Below the pieces are notes generated by a model. That model was not told the DNA's origin and did no database searches. It saw nothing but the letters and a program-made list of their open reading frames with translations. From Acidobacteriota bacterium (GTDB taxonomy: Bacteria; Acidobacteriota; UBA6911; RPQK01; DATIPO01): a stretch of 14,132 nucleotides of DNA. Positions 1 to 6,367 of this stretch are shown here, piece by piece (position 1 is the first letter of the stretch; each line of letters starts with the position of its first letter). The stretch covers positions 1 to 14,132 of the forward strand of contig JANQFM010000451.1 in NCBI GenBank assembly GCA_028277865.1. Direction: 5' to 3'. Position numbers and translations under genes: made by a program.

Positions 1-976
1 ACTCGGAGGCGCGCGTGCCCATCTGCAGCACGGCGTCGTCACAGGCCTGCTCCCGGTCGACCATGACACGGCTGCTCAGCCACCAGACCAGAGGATTGAA
101 CCAGTAGAGGGCGCAAACCACTTGCGAAGCCAGATTGACCACGTTGTCCCAGCGCCGCACGTGAGCCAGTTCGTGGAGCAGGATCGACTGCATGCGGGCT
201 GACGACCAGGTCTGCGCCGAGGCGGGCAGAACCACCACAGGCTTCCAAAGCCCCACGCTCAGGGCCACTTGGAGCCGAGGGCTGAAGAGCAGGCGGACCC
301 TTCGGCGGATCCCCATTCGGCAAGCCATCTGGCCCGCCATCCTCTGCCAACGCGGATGGGGCGCCAGGCAATGGCGCTGAACCAGCCAGGCCACATAGAG
401 CAAAGCCACCATCAATCGGGCCAACAGCAGCGAGGCTCCCGCCAGCCAGGCCATCAGAGCCGCCATGGGCCAGTTGTCGGCCAGCCAAGTCCACCCTGCC
501 CAGGCGTTCTGAGGCTGGGAATGCCGGCCTGAAACAGTGTTGTTGTCAGCTCCGGCGCTCGGAAGGGCCGGTTGGCTCGGAATCCGATCGGCCGGCAAAT
601 GGGAATGTTTTATGGAAGGCCTTGGAAGGCTGCCGGGTGGTGTGATCGAACTCGTCAGGGCATGGCTCCCCGACGCTTGCGACTGAGTTGAGATCGGCTC
701 GTTGAATGATTCCTTTCCATCGAAGAGGGCGGGCCGCGAGATTAAGGGGACTTCCCAGGAAGGCAGCAAGGCGGATACCGCCGGAAGGAGCAGCAATGAA
801 CAGATCGCCATCGCTCCGATCCAGTGCCTGACCGATGCCGGCGAGCGGCGGTGCAAATGCAAGGCAACCGCTGCCAGGACCAGGATCAGTCCGCCTTTGA
901 GCGAGGCATTCAGCAGTACGGCCAGCCAGGACCAGGGGTCGATCAGCCGGGCAGCCGCACCCAGGAACTCCGCCAT
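1..976 (-). CDS. BlaR1-like M56 family membrane metallopeptidase (3' end cut by window edge)
   Basis: The first 325 codons are present and the gene runs off the left edge. The protein has hydrophobic segments at about residues 16-40, 51-73, 170-199 and 283-303, with a polar loop of about 95 residues between the second and third. The zinc-protease motif HELAH is at residues 268-272, and a downstream DREQACDD at 307-314 supplies the likely third zinc ligand, Glu309. This is the layout of the M56 family (BlaR1/MecR1). In that family an integral membrane protease senses an envelope signal and inactivates a BlaI-type repressor. The ATG lies 2 bases after the repressor stop codon, so the two are co-transcribed and probably translationally coupled. 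The sensor domain is outside the window, so the signal (beta-lactam or other) cannot be read. Many such pairs outside Firmicutes have no beta-lactamase nearby. Confidence 0.9.
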   Translation of the reverse strand, partial: MAEFLGAAARLIDPWSWLAVLLNASLKGGLILVLAAVALHLHRRSPASVRHWIGAMAICSLLLLPAVSALLPSWEVPLISRPALFDGKESFNEPISTQSQASGSHALTSSITPPGSLPRPSIKHSHLPADRIPSQPALPSAGADNNTVSGRHSQPQNAWAGWTWLADNWPMAALMAWLAGASLLLARLMVALLYVAWLVQRHCLAPHPRWQRMAGQMACRMGIRRRVRLLFSPRLQVALSVGLWKPVVVLPASAQTWSSARMQSILLHELAHVRRWDNVVNLASQVVCALYWFNPLVWWLSSRVMVDREQACDDAVLQMGTRASE

Positions 977-978
977 CT

Positions 979-1368
979 TCAGTCGCCTTCTTCCTCTGCC
1001 TTCTCGATCAGTTGCTTGAGCTCTTGAAACTCTTCAGGAGACAGCTTCTTTTGCTTCAGGTCGATGAGGGCCGAAACCACTCGGGTTGCCGAACCCTGGA
1101 AAAACGTGTCCACCAGATGCTCGAGCGCCGTGCTTCGCGCTTCGGCGGCGGGCATGGTGGGATAATACACGTAGTGGTAGCTCTTTCGCTTGTGATAGAC
1201 GTAACCTTTTCGCTCCAAGACACCCAAAAGAGTACGGACCGTCGAATAGCCCGGCGGATCTGGCATCTGCTCCATCACTTCCTGGGCGGTCGCTTTGGCG
1301 TCCCTGTAAATGATGTCCATGATTTGCCGTTCGCGTCGGCTCAGGTTTTGAAGGTCTGTCTGCGACAC
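979..1368 (-). CDS. BlaI/MecI/CopY-family transcriptional repressor
   Basis: The protein has 129 residues, the usual length for BlaI/MecI repressors. The N-terminal winged helix covers about residues 8-70, with the family signature of a recognition region reading YSTVRTLLGVLERKGYV (41-57) followed by an aromatic-rich wing (Y59, Y64, Y66, Y68, Y69). The C-terminal half (about 75-129) is helical and should form the dimer arm cleaved or released after signalling by the M56 partner. The start is GTG, chosen because a strong GGGAGGG lies 7 bases upstream and the family alignment begins here. The M56 gene follows after 2 bases. The protein should repress its own operon and perhaps distant targets. 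No TACA/TGTA dyad of the staphylococcal type was found, but see the repeated GGTGTTAAT upstream. Confidence 0.93.
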   Translation of the reverse strand: MSQTDLQNLSRRERQIMDIIYRDAKATAQEVMEQMPDPPGYSTVRTLLGVLERKGYVYHKRKSYHYVYYPTMPAAEARSTALEHLVDTFFQGSATRVVSALIDLKQKKLSPEEFQELKQLIEKAEEEGD

Positions 1369-1375
1369 TTTGATT

Positions 1376-1382
1376 CCCTCCC
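1376..1382 (-). promoter_or_regulatory. Ribosome binding site of the BlaI-family gene
   Basis: GGGAGGG lies 7 bases before the GTG at 1368. It is one of the few strong Shine-Dalgarno sequences in the window and fixes the GTG start. Confidence 0.75.
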
Positions 1383-1471
1383 ATTAACACCCGGATCATT
1401 TGATGGCCGGTTCCGCTCAACTTGTTCAGGCCCAAAGCCCGGGCAGTTCTCCCCCGAAAATGGGTGCGCAT

Positions 1472-1500
1472 AAATTAACACCAAGCGGCTTGCGAGTCAA
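1472..1500 (-). promoter_or_regulatory. Sigma-70-type promoter of the BlaI/M56 operon
   Basis: On the minus strand, TTGACT (1500-1495) and TAATTT (1477-1472) are separated by exactly 17 bases, about 100 bases before the GTG start. This gives a leader of roughly 95 bases. A 9-base sequence GGTGTTAAT (1482-1474) overlaps the -10 box and recurs at 1391-1383, immediately upstream of the Shine-Dalgarno. That is a plausible arrangement for autorepression, but it is inferred from position only. Confidence 0.65.
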
Positions 1501-1548
1501 GGGCTTTTTTATAAGCTGAATTTCGCGCAAAGTCGCAAAGGGCTTTTT
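1499..1548. repeat. Short direct repeats, including an octamer pair CGCAAAGT/CGCAAAGG
   Basis: AAGGGCTTTTT occurs at 1499-1509 and again at 1538-1548. Between them, CGCAAAGT (1526-1533) and CGCAAAGG (1534-1541) are two adjacent 8-base units of the type seen again at 8514-8537. The tract lies between the BlaI promoter and the end of the STAS gene. No gene is visible in 1501-1582. Confidence 0.55.
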
Positions 1549-1582
1549 CAGGAGAGGAAAGGTTGCCGGGGCGAATCCTCTT

Positions 1583-1924
1583 TCAAACGGACCAGCTGGC
1601 GATGGCGTCATCGCGGCTTTCGAAGATTTCGAAAACGGTGATGAGGCGAGTGAGGTTGAGCACGTCGATGATGCGTTTGGAAGGGCTGAGCAGTTTGAGC
1701 CCCCCGCCTTCCTTTTTCAGGACCGAGTAGCCGTGGACCAGCTGGCCCAGGATGGAGCTGTCGATATAAGGCACCCGGCTGAAGTCGACCACCACCTTCT
1801 TCCTCCCTTCCAGGCGCAGCCGGTCCAGCTCTTCCTTGAGTTCGCTATCTCCTTGACCGGCAAGCAGTTCGCCCTCGGGAACGATGAAGTAGACATCCTC
1901 TTGGCACTCGGTCTTCAGCTTCAC
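1583..1924 (-). CDS. STAS-domain anti-sigma factor antagonist (SpoIIAA-like)
   Basis: The protein has 113 residues and is a single STAS domain. The conserved core strand VVVDFSRVPYIDSSILGQL spans residues 44-62. Its Asp-Ser-Ser at 55-57 matches the site whose serine is phosphorylated by an anti-sigma kinase in SpoIIAA/RsbV proteins. The rest follows the fold: an N-terminal strand pair, then helices ending in FEIFESRDDAI. Such proteins bind and sequester an anti-sigma factor kinase when unphosphorylated, freeing a sigma factor. No kinase or phosphatase partner lies nearby. The start is uncertain. I chose GTG at 1924, because the frame stays open further upstream but only as the antisense of pta. 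No Shine-Dalgarno is visible, while a TTGACT-17-CAAGAT sequence ends 6 bases before the GTG. Confidence 0.85.
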   Translation of the reverse strand: MKLKTECQEDVYFIVPEGELLAGQGDSELKEELDRLRLEGRKKVVVDFSRVPYIDSSILGQLVHGYSVLKKEGGGLKLLSPSKRIIDVLNLTRLITVFEIFESRDDAIASWSV

Positions 1925-1930
1925 GGCGTC

Positions 1931-1962
1931 ATCTTGACACGCCCACCAATTGCAGTCAACAT
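1931..1962. promoter_or_regulatory. Candidate overlapping divergent promoters of the STAS gene and pta
   Basis: On the plus strand a perfect TTGACA (1934-1939) is followed after 17 bases by CAACAT (1957-1962). On the minus strand TTGACT (1959-1954) is followed after 17 bases by CAAGAT (1936-1931). Each -35 therefore overlaps the other strand's -10. The ends also form an inverted repeat, ATCTTGAC and GTCAACAT, with 7 of 8 bases paired. The -10 boxes are weak (3 of 6 consensus bases each). Confidence 0.45.
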
Positions 1963-2965
1963 GAGCGGCCTCATGCCTTTGTTGGAGCGGATACGCAGCC
2001 GTGCGGGGCGTTTGCAGCGCCGCATCGTCTTTCCCGAAGGAGACGATACGCGCATCATCGAGGCCGCCGTCCGGCTGCAGGAAGAGGGGATCGCCCTTCC
2101 GATACTGATGGGCAAATCCTCCGAACTCCAGCGTCGGGCCGGGCAGCGGGGCCTTAAAGGTCGAATCGAGGTCATCAACCCAGCGGAGTCCCGCATCAGG
2201 CGGGAACTGGCCGACCTTTACTTCGAGAAACGGCGCGCCAAGGGAGTGACGCCAGAAGAAGCCCGCAAGCAGGTTGAACACCCCCTTTTTGCGGCTGCGC
2301 TGTTGGTGGCGGCCGGCAAAGCGGACGGCTGTGTGGGAGGAGCCGTCTTCACTACGGCAGAGACGGTGCGGGCTGCGCTGCAGTGCATCGGATTGAAAAG
2401 CGGGATCTCGGTCCTTTCCAGCTTTTTCCTGATGGCACTGCGCAGGCCGACCGAAGCAGGTCGACAGGCGCTGATCTTCTCCGACTGCGGTGTGGTTCCC
2501 AGGCCGACGGCCAACCAATTGGCCGACATCGCCTTGTCAGCAGCTGAAAGTACTCGGCTTTGCCTGGAAGAGGAGCCCAGAGTGGCCCTTCTTTCCTTTT
2601 CGACCAAAGGGAGCGCCCGTCATGCTGCGGTGGACAAAGTGGCCGAAGCGGCCCGTACGCTGCACGAACGCGCACCCGACCTGATTTGCGACGGCGAACT
2701 GCAAGGGGACGCCGCACTGGTGGCGGCAGTGGCCCGCTCCAAGGCGCCGGACAGCCCCCTTCAGGGAGACTCGAACACGCTGATCTTCCCCAATCTGGAT
2801 GCGGGGAACATCGCCTACAAGCTCACGCAACGCCTGGCCGGCGCACAGGCCATCGGCCCCATCCTGCAAGGCCTGGCCCATCCCATGAACGACCTGAGCC
2901 GGGGCTGCACCAGCCAGGACGTGATCAACGCCGCCGCCATTACGGCCCTGCAGGCGACAGCATGA
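1961..2965 (+). CDS. pta: Phosphate acetyltransferase
   Basis: This enzyme interconverts acetyl-CoA plus phosphate with acetyl phosphate plus CoA in the cytoplasm; with acetate kinase it links acetyl-CoA to acetate and ATP. The 334-residue protein is the short single-domain type. It begins with the usual LLERIRSRA then RRIVFPEGDDTRIIEAA, has DGCVGGAVFTTAETVRAALQ in the middle, and ends in the typical NLDAGNIAYKLTQRLAGA and MNDLSRGCTSQDVINAAAIT. Ser313, Arg314 and Asp320 of the DLSRGCxxxD motif align with the catalytic Ser/Arg/Asp described for the Methanosarcina enzyme, so it should be active. No acetate kinase gene is in the window. A second in-frame ATG at 1973 fits the family start equally well. 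Neither ATG has a Shine-Dalgarno. Confidence 0.95.
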   Translation: MSGLMPLLERIRSRAGRLQRRIVFPEGDDTRIIEAAVRLQEEGIALPILMGKSSELQRRAGQRGLKGRIEVINPAESRIRRELADLYFEKRRAKGVTPEEARKQVEHPLFAAALLVAAGKADGCVGGAVFTTAETVRAALQCIGLKSGISVLSSFFLMALRRPTEAGRQALIFSDCGVVPRPTANQLADIALSAAESTRLCLEEEPRVALLSFSTKGSARHAAVDKVAEAARTLHERAPDLICDGELQGDAALVAAVARSKAPDSPLQGDSNTLIFPNLDAGNIAYKLTQRLAGAQAIGPILQGLAHPMNDLSRGCTSQDVINAAAITALQATA

Positions 2966-3090
2966 ATCAGGAATCAGGAAGAGATGGATCTTCGAAATCA
3001 GGCTCCTTGCCCGCTCCCACTCCTTTCTTCCTGGTTTCTGACACCCGACTCCCTCCCGGACTGACAACTGACAACTGACAACCGGCAACT
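2965..3090. repeat. Spacer made of 7-base period repeats (AATCAGG, ACTGACA)
   Basis: The spacer between pta and the first glycosyltransferase starts in the pta stop codon: AATCAGG at 2965-2971 and again at 2972-2978. It ends with ACTGACA at 3060-3066, 3067-3073 and 3074-3080, then a diverged ACCGGCA at 3081-3087. The middle, read on the minus strand, contains GTCAGAAACCAGGAAG, which resembles the left heptamers in inverted orientation. No gene or terminator is visible. Confidence 0.75.
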
Positions 3091-3093
3091 AAT

Positions 3094-4149
3094 TTGCTCA
3101 GCATCGTCATCCCAACCTTCAACGGCCTTCATTTGCTGCGGGAGAGTCTGCCTTCGGTGATTGAGGCGGCCCAGTGCTTTTCGGAACGGATCCGACAGCC
3201 TCACGAGATCATCGTGGTGGACGATGGCAGCCAAGACGGTACGCCGCAGGCGCTTGGCAAGGAGTTTCCGTCCATTGAAGTTGTGGAAAGATCCAAAAAC
3301 GGAGGATTTGCCCGGGCCTGCAACACTGGATTCCAGGTTTGCCGCCATCCGGTTGTGGCCTTGCTCAACAACGACGTTCGGGTCACCAAAGAGTATTTCA
3401 TTCACTTGGTTCCCCACTTCCAAAGCCCGGGTGTTTTTGCGGTCACAGCGCGAGTCTTCGAATGGGACGAGCCGGTGTTCGCGACCGGGGGCAAGGTGGG
3501 CCGCTTTCGAAAAGGATTCTGGAGTGCCTACTTCAATTACGATGTCACCCCGAAAGCGGAAGGCTGGATTGAGAAGGGCCGGTTGCTCTCTTTTTACGCA
3601 GTGGGAGGATTTGCAGCCTACGATCGCCGGAGGTTAGAGGAACTGAAGGGCTTCAACGAACTGCTCTCTCCTTTCCATTGGGAGGACATCGACCTTTCCT
3701 ACCGGGCTTTGAAGCGCGGCTGGACGATCCGTTACGAGCCGCGTGCCAACGCCTTTCACCGCACCAGCGCCACCATCGGCGCTCACTACAAGCGCCAGGC
3801 CGTCGTCGAAGCCGCCACGCGCAACCGGCTGCTCTTTCACTGGATCAACATCCACCGCCCCACTTGGCTGCTCGCTCATTTCGCCATGCTGGCCCTGCTG
3901 CTGCTCAGCCGCATCTGGACGGGAGACCTGGCCTTTTACCGGGCCTTTTGGGGCGCTTGCAAGAGAATGGGAGAGGTGCGAGTGCTTCGCAAGCAGGAAG
4001 CCCGCGCCAGTCAACGGGACGACTCGCAGGTAGCGCGCCTGCTCTCCAGCTTCTACCAGCGGGCCCCGATTCGCGTTTACTATAATCGCGACGAAGCCGT
4101 CGCCTTTCATCCGGGCCTGCAAGGGACGTCCGATGACGGTCGGGGTTAG
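3094..4149 (+). CDS. GT2-family glycosyltransferase (rhamnosyltransferase-like)
   Basis: The protein transfers a sugar from a nucleotide donor to a growing surface glycan at the inner face of the membrane; donor and acceptor cannot be told from sequence. It is a 351-residue inverting GT-A enzyme. The nucleotide-binding VVDDGSQDGT is at 41-50, NGGFARACNTGF at 69-80, the metal-binding NND at 92-94 (DXD equivalent), and the catalytic-base region FHWEDIDLSYRALKRGW at 194-210. A hydrophobic stretch near residue 260 (LAHFAMLALLLL) may anchor the C-terminus. The start is TTG, chosen because the family begins directly with the SIVIPTFNG strand. No Shine-Dalgarno precedes it, only heptamer repeats ending 3 bases upstream. 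It is the first of three glycosyltransferases on this strand. Confidence 0.9.
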   Translation: MLSIVIPTFNGLHLLRESLPSVIEAAQCFSERIRQPHEIIVVDDGSQDGTPQALGKEFPSIEVVERSKNGGFARACNTGFQVCRHPVVALLNNDVRVTKEYFIHLVPHFQSPGVFAVTARVFEWDEPVFATGGKVGRFRKGFWSAYFNYDVTPKAEGWIEKGRLLSFYAVGGFAAYDRRRLEELKGFNELLSPFHWEDIDLSYRALKRGWTIRYEPRANAFHRTSATIGAHYKRQAVVEAATRNRLLFHWINIHRPTWLLAHFAMLALLLLSRIWTGDLAFYRAFWGACKRMGEVRVLRKQEARASQRDDSQVARLLSSFYQRAPIRVYYNRDEAVAFHPGLQGTSDDGRG

Positions 4150-4163
4150 GATCCTTCTCTGCT

Positions 4164-4179
4164 TTTCGCGTACTTGGCG
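4164..4179 (-). repeat. Decayed octamer repeat in the gap between two glycosyltransferases
   Basis: Within the 101-base gap (4150-4250), the minus strand reads CGCCAAGT then ACGCGAAA, adjacent 8-base units of the same family as 8514-8609. On the plus strand a related GCTCGAAGGCGCGAAATC follows at about 4210-4227. No gene, promoter or terminator is evident, so the gap probably does not break the transcript. Confidence 0.4.
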
Positions 4180-4250
4180 GCTTTGTTCGCAAGCTCACTA
4201 AGCCGCTTCGCTCGAAGGCGCGAAATCTCCGGACCCTGGCAGCCAATCGC

Positions 4251-5036
4251 ATGAAGAAGATTTCGGCAGTCTTGATCAGTTTCAACGAGCAGGAAAAGGT
4301 CGCTCGAGCACTGTCGAGCCTGCGGGGAATTGCCGATGAGATCATTGTGGTCGACTCCCGCTCCACGGACCAGACTCGCCGGATTTGCAGGCAATTCACC
4401 GACCGGGTCATCGAGCGCCCCTGGCCGGGCTACCGTCGGCAAAAGCAATTCGCCACCGACCAGTCCACACACGAATGGGTGCTCAGCCTGGACTGCGACG
4501 AAGAGCTCAGCCCGGCGCTGCGCCGTGAGCTGACGGCCTGGAAAGCATCTTCCGACCCAGACCCGGACGGCTATTTCATTCCCCGCCTCACCTGGTTCAT
4601 GGGGCGCTGGATCCGCCATACAACCTGGCATCCCGACTGGCAGTTGCGCCTGTTCCGCCCCTCGCAGGGGAAGTGGCAGGGCGGTCGGGTCCACGAATCA
4701 TTCAACGTCGAGGGCTCCACAGCCCGCCTGGAGAACCCCATTTGGCACTACACCTACTCCGACTTCTCAGAATACCTGCGGCAACTGGACCGCTTCTCCA
4801 CCTTAGCTGCTGCGGACGCCATTGATGCCGGCAAGCGGGCTGGTGTGGGGCGCCTGGTCCTGTCGGCACCGCTTTCCTTTTTCAAGAACTATTTCCTGAA
4901 GAGGGGATTCCTCGACGGTGTTCCCGGCTTGACCGTTTCGGCCTTGGCAGCAGTTTCAACCTTGTTCAAACACCTGAAGCTCTGGGAGCTGGAGAGGGCT
5001 CCAAAAGAGAATCCTTCTGGAGACCGCTCCGCATGA
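4251..5036 (+). CDS. GT2-family glycosyltransferase, WaaE/lipooligosaccharide glucosyltransferase-like
   Basis: The 261-residue protein matches the small GT2 subfamily of LPS-core beta-1,4-glucosyltransferases (WaaE/KdtX type). It has the opening ISAVLISFNEQEKV (4-17), the nucleotide-binding DEIIVVDSRSTDQT (29-42), an RQKQFA segment near 63-68 and the metal-binding LSLDCDEELSP (79-88, DCD as DXD). The subfamily-typical QLRLFRPSQGKWQGGRVHE (131-149) and a C-terminal amphipathic region with SFFKNYFLKRGFLDGVPGL follow. It probably adds a hexose to the lipid-A core or another lipid-linked glycan at the cytoplasmic membrane face. The ATG was chosen from this alignment; no clear ribosome binding site is seen. 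Its stop overlaps the next start as ATGA, so the two are coupled. Confidence 0.9.
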   Translation: MKKISAVLISFNEQEKVARALSSLRGIADEIIVVDSRSTDQTRRICRQFTDRVIERPWPGYRRQKQFATDQSTHEWVLSLDCDEELSPALRRELTAWKASSDPDPDGYFIPRLTWFMGRWIRHTTWHPDWQLRLFRPSQGKWQGGRVHESFNVEGSTARLENPIWHYTYSDFSEYLRQLDRFSTLAAADAIDAGKRAGVGRLVLSAPLSFFKNYFLKRGFLDGVPGLTVSALAAVSTLFKHLKLWELERAPKENPSGDRSA

Positions 5037-6130
5037 AGCCTCTGCGACTGCTCTACCTGGACACCGAAACCGTCTGGCGGGGCGGCCAGGAACAGCTCTT
5101 CAGCCTGATGAAAGGCCTGCATGGACGAGGCCACCAAGTTCACTTGGCGGCCCCTGACGATGCGCCGCTGGCCCGGCGCTGCCGTGCTCTGGGCTTGGCG
5201 GTTCATCCTTTCAGGCAACGCTCGGAGTGGAGCCTGCCGGCCCTGCGCCGACTGAGGCAAATCCTGAGCCAAGCCCGCTTTGACGTGCTGCACAGCAACA
5301 CCCCTCGGACCCTGATGACCGCCGGCGCCGCGTCCCGTCTGCGAAGCGGCCCGATTTGCATCACTTCCCGTCGTGTGATCTTCCCTTTGCGGTCTTCCTT
5401 GAGCCGACTGAAGTACAACCGGGCCCAGCACGGTGTCATCGCCATCTGCCGCAGCATCCAGTCTGTGCTGGTCGACGGCGGAGTGGACCCCGACCGGATC
5501 CGGGTCGTCTACGAGGGCGTCGACCCGGACTGGTTCGATCATTTGGAAAAGCCCCCCTTCGAAAGGGGGCTGGACGAGGTTCTGATCGGGATGGTGGCTC
5601 ACTTGAGTGAAGAAAAAGGCCACTCTGATCTTTTGGAGGCGGCTTCCCTGTTGGTCTCCCGTTTCCCCGAGGCCAGATACGTACTAATTGGCGACGGTGC
5701 GCTCAGGGGAGAGTTGGAGCAAGAGTGCCATGCCCTTCGCCTGTCGGAATTTGTGCACTTCGCCGGCTTTCGCGAGGATAGCGAGGCCTTGATGAAGCAC
5801 TTGGACATCTTTTGCCTGCCTTCCCACTCAGAGGGATTCAGCTCCGCCTTGCTGGCCGCCATGGCCAACCGCCTTCCATCGGTCGCCACCAAGGTGGGGG
5901 GCAATCGCGAGTTGGTGTCGGACGGCCAGACAGGCATTTTGGTCCCGCCTTCCGATCCCCCCGAACTGGCCGAAGCATTATGGCAACTGCTTCAAAGCCG
6001 TCAGCTGCGCCACCGAATGGGCCAGGCCGCTCGAATCCGGGTGGAGGAGAACTTCACTCTGGCAAAGAAAATCTCCCAGACCGAGGCGGTTTACCAAAGC
6101 TTCTTGCTGGCGCGGGGAGGCGAAGGATGA
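5033..6130 (+). CDS. GT4-family glycosyltransferase
   Basis: The 365-residue protein has the two-Rossmann GT-B layout. The N-terminal domain starts LRLLYLDTETVWRGGQEQL, with a glycine-rich loop binding the acceptor side, and contains HSNTPRTL near residue 87. The C-terminal donor domain has IGMVAHLSEEKGH, LIGDGALRGELE, and the signature region LPSHSEGFSSALLAAMANRLP. It is likely a retaining glycosyltransferase acting on a surface glycan with the two GT2 enzymes upstream; its start overlaps the second by 4 bases. A GGAG lies 10 bases before the ATG. One oddity: in the E-x7-E motif the first Glu (267) is kept but the second is Ala (275), which is uncommon in GT4. The sugar used is unknown. Confidence 0.9.
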   Translation: MKPLRLLYLDTETVWRGGQEQLFSLMKGLHGRGHQVHLAAPDDAPLARRCRALGLAVHPFRQRSEWSLPALRRLRQILSQARFDVLHSNTPRTLMTAGAASRLRSGPICITSRRVIFPLRSSLSRLKYNRAQHGVIAICRSIQSVLVDGGVDPDRIRVVYEGVDPDWFDHLEKPPFERGLDEVLIGMVAHLSEEKGHSDLLEAASLLVSRFPEARYVLIGDGALRGELEQECHALRLSEFVHFAGFREDSEALMKHLDIFCLPSHSEGFSSALLAAMANRLPSVATKVGGNRELVSDGQTGILVPPSDPPELAEALWQLLQSRQLRHRMGQAARIRVEENFTLAKKISQTEAVYQSFLLARGGEG

Positions 6131-6158
6131 AGGGGGCAGGGGGGTGACGAATCCACAA

Positions 6159-6318
6159 GTGGGGTGTCTCAGAAGTTCGTTATCACAGTCGGCGAGCCAT
6201 AATTGTCGCTGGCAAGGCGCGCCGACGCAGCAATATCGGGAATCTTTCGAGGAGGCGCAACACAGCCAGCGGCGATTAGGGCCGCCGAATGTGGTGAGGA
6301 ACTTCTAAGACACCCCAC
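6159..6318. mobile_element. MITE-like element, about 160 bp with 20-bp terminal inverted repeats
   Basis: GTGGGGTGTCTCAGAAGTTC at 6159-6178 pairs with 6299-6318, whose complement differs at one base (T for C at position 12). The arms continue with weaker complementarity for about 55 bases: both contain TCGGCG, then CGCTGGC. The whole element could fold into a long hairpin. It has no open reading frame, which suits a non-autonomous element moved by a transposase elsewhere. The match extends outward as C(A/T)A before GTGGGG. No certain target duplication is visible, so the family is not assigned. It fills the gap between the GT4 gene and the exported-protein gene. Confidence 0.75.
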
Positions 6319-6354
6319 TAGTCAAAGGCCAATGCCCTAAATGCGAAGATCCAC

Positions 6355-6360
6355 TATAAT
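6355..6360 (+). promoter_or_regulatory. TATAAT -10 box immediately before the exported-protein gene
   Basis: A consensus TATAAT lies just outside the MITE-like element, 7 bases before the ATG at 6368. The expected transcription start would fall at or within a base or two of the ATG, predicting a leaderless or nearly leaderless mRNA. No convincing -35 box is seen at the proper distance. Confidence 0.5.
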
Positions 6361-6367
6361 GAGGAAC

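Noticed and set aside
1925..2518. Extension of the STAS gene upstream on the minus strand
   Set aside because: The open frame is antisense to the strongly conserved pta gene, and its translation has no family character.
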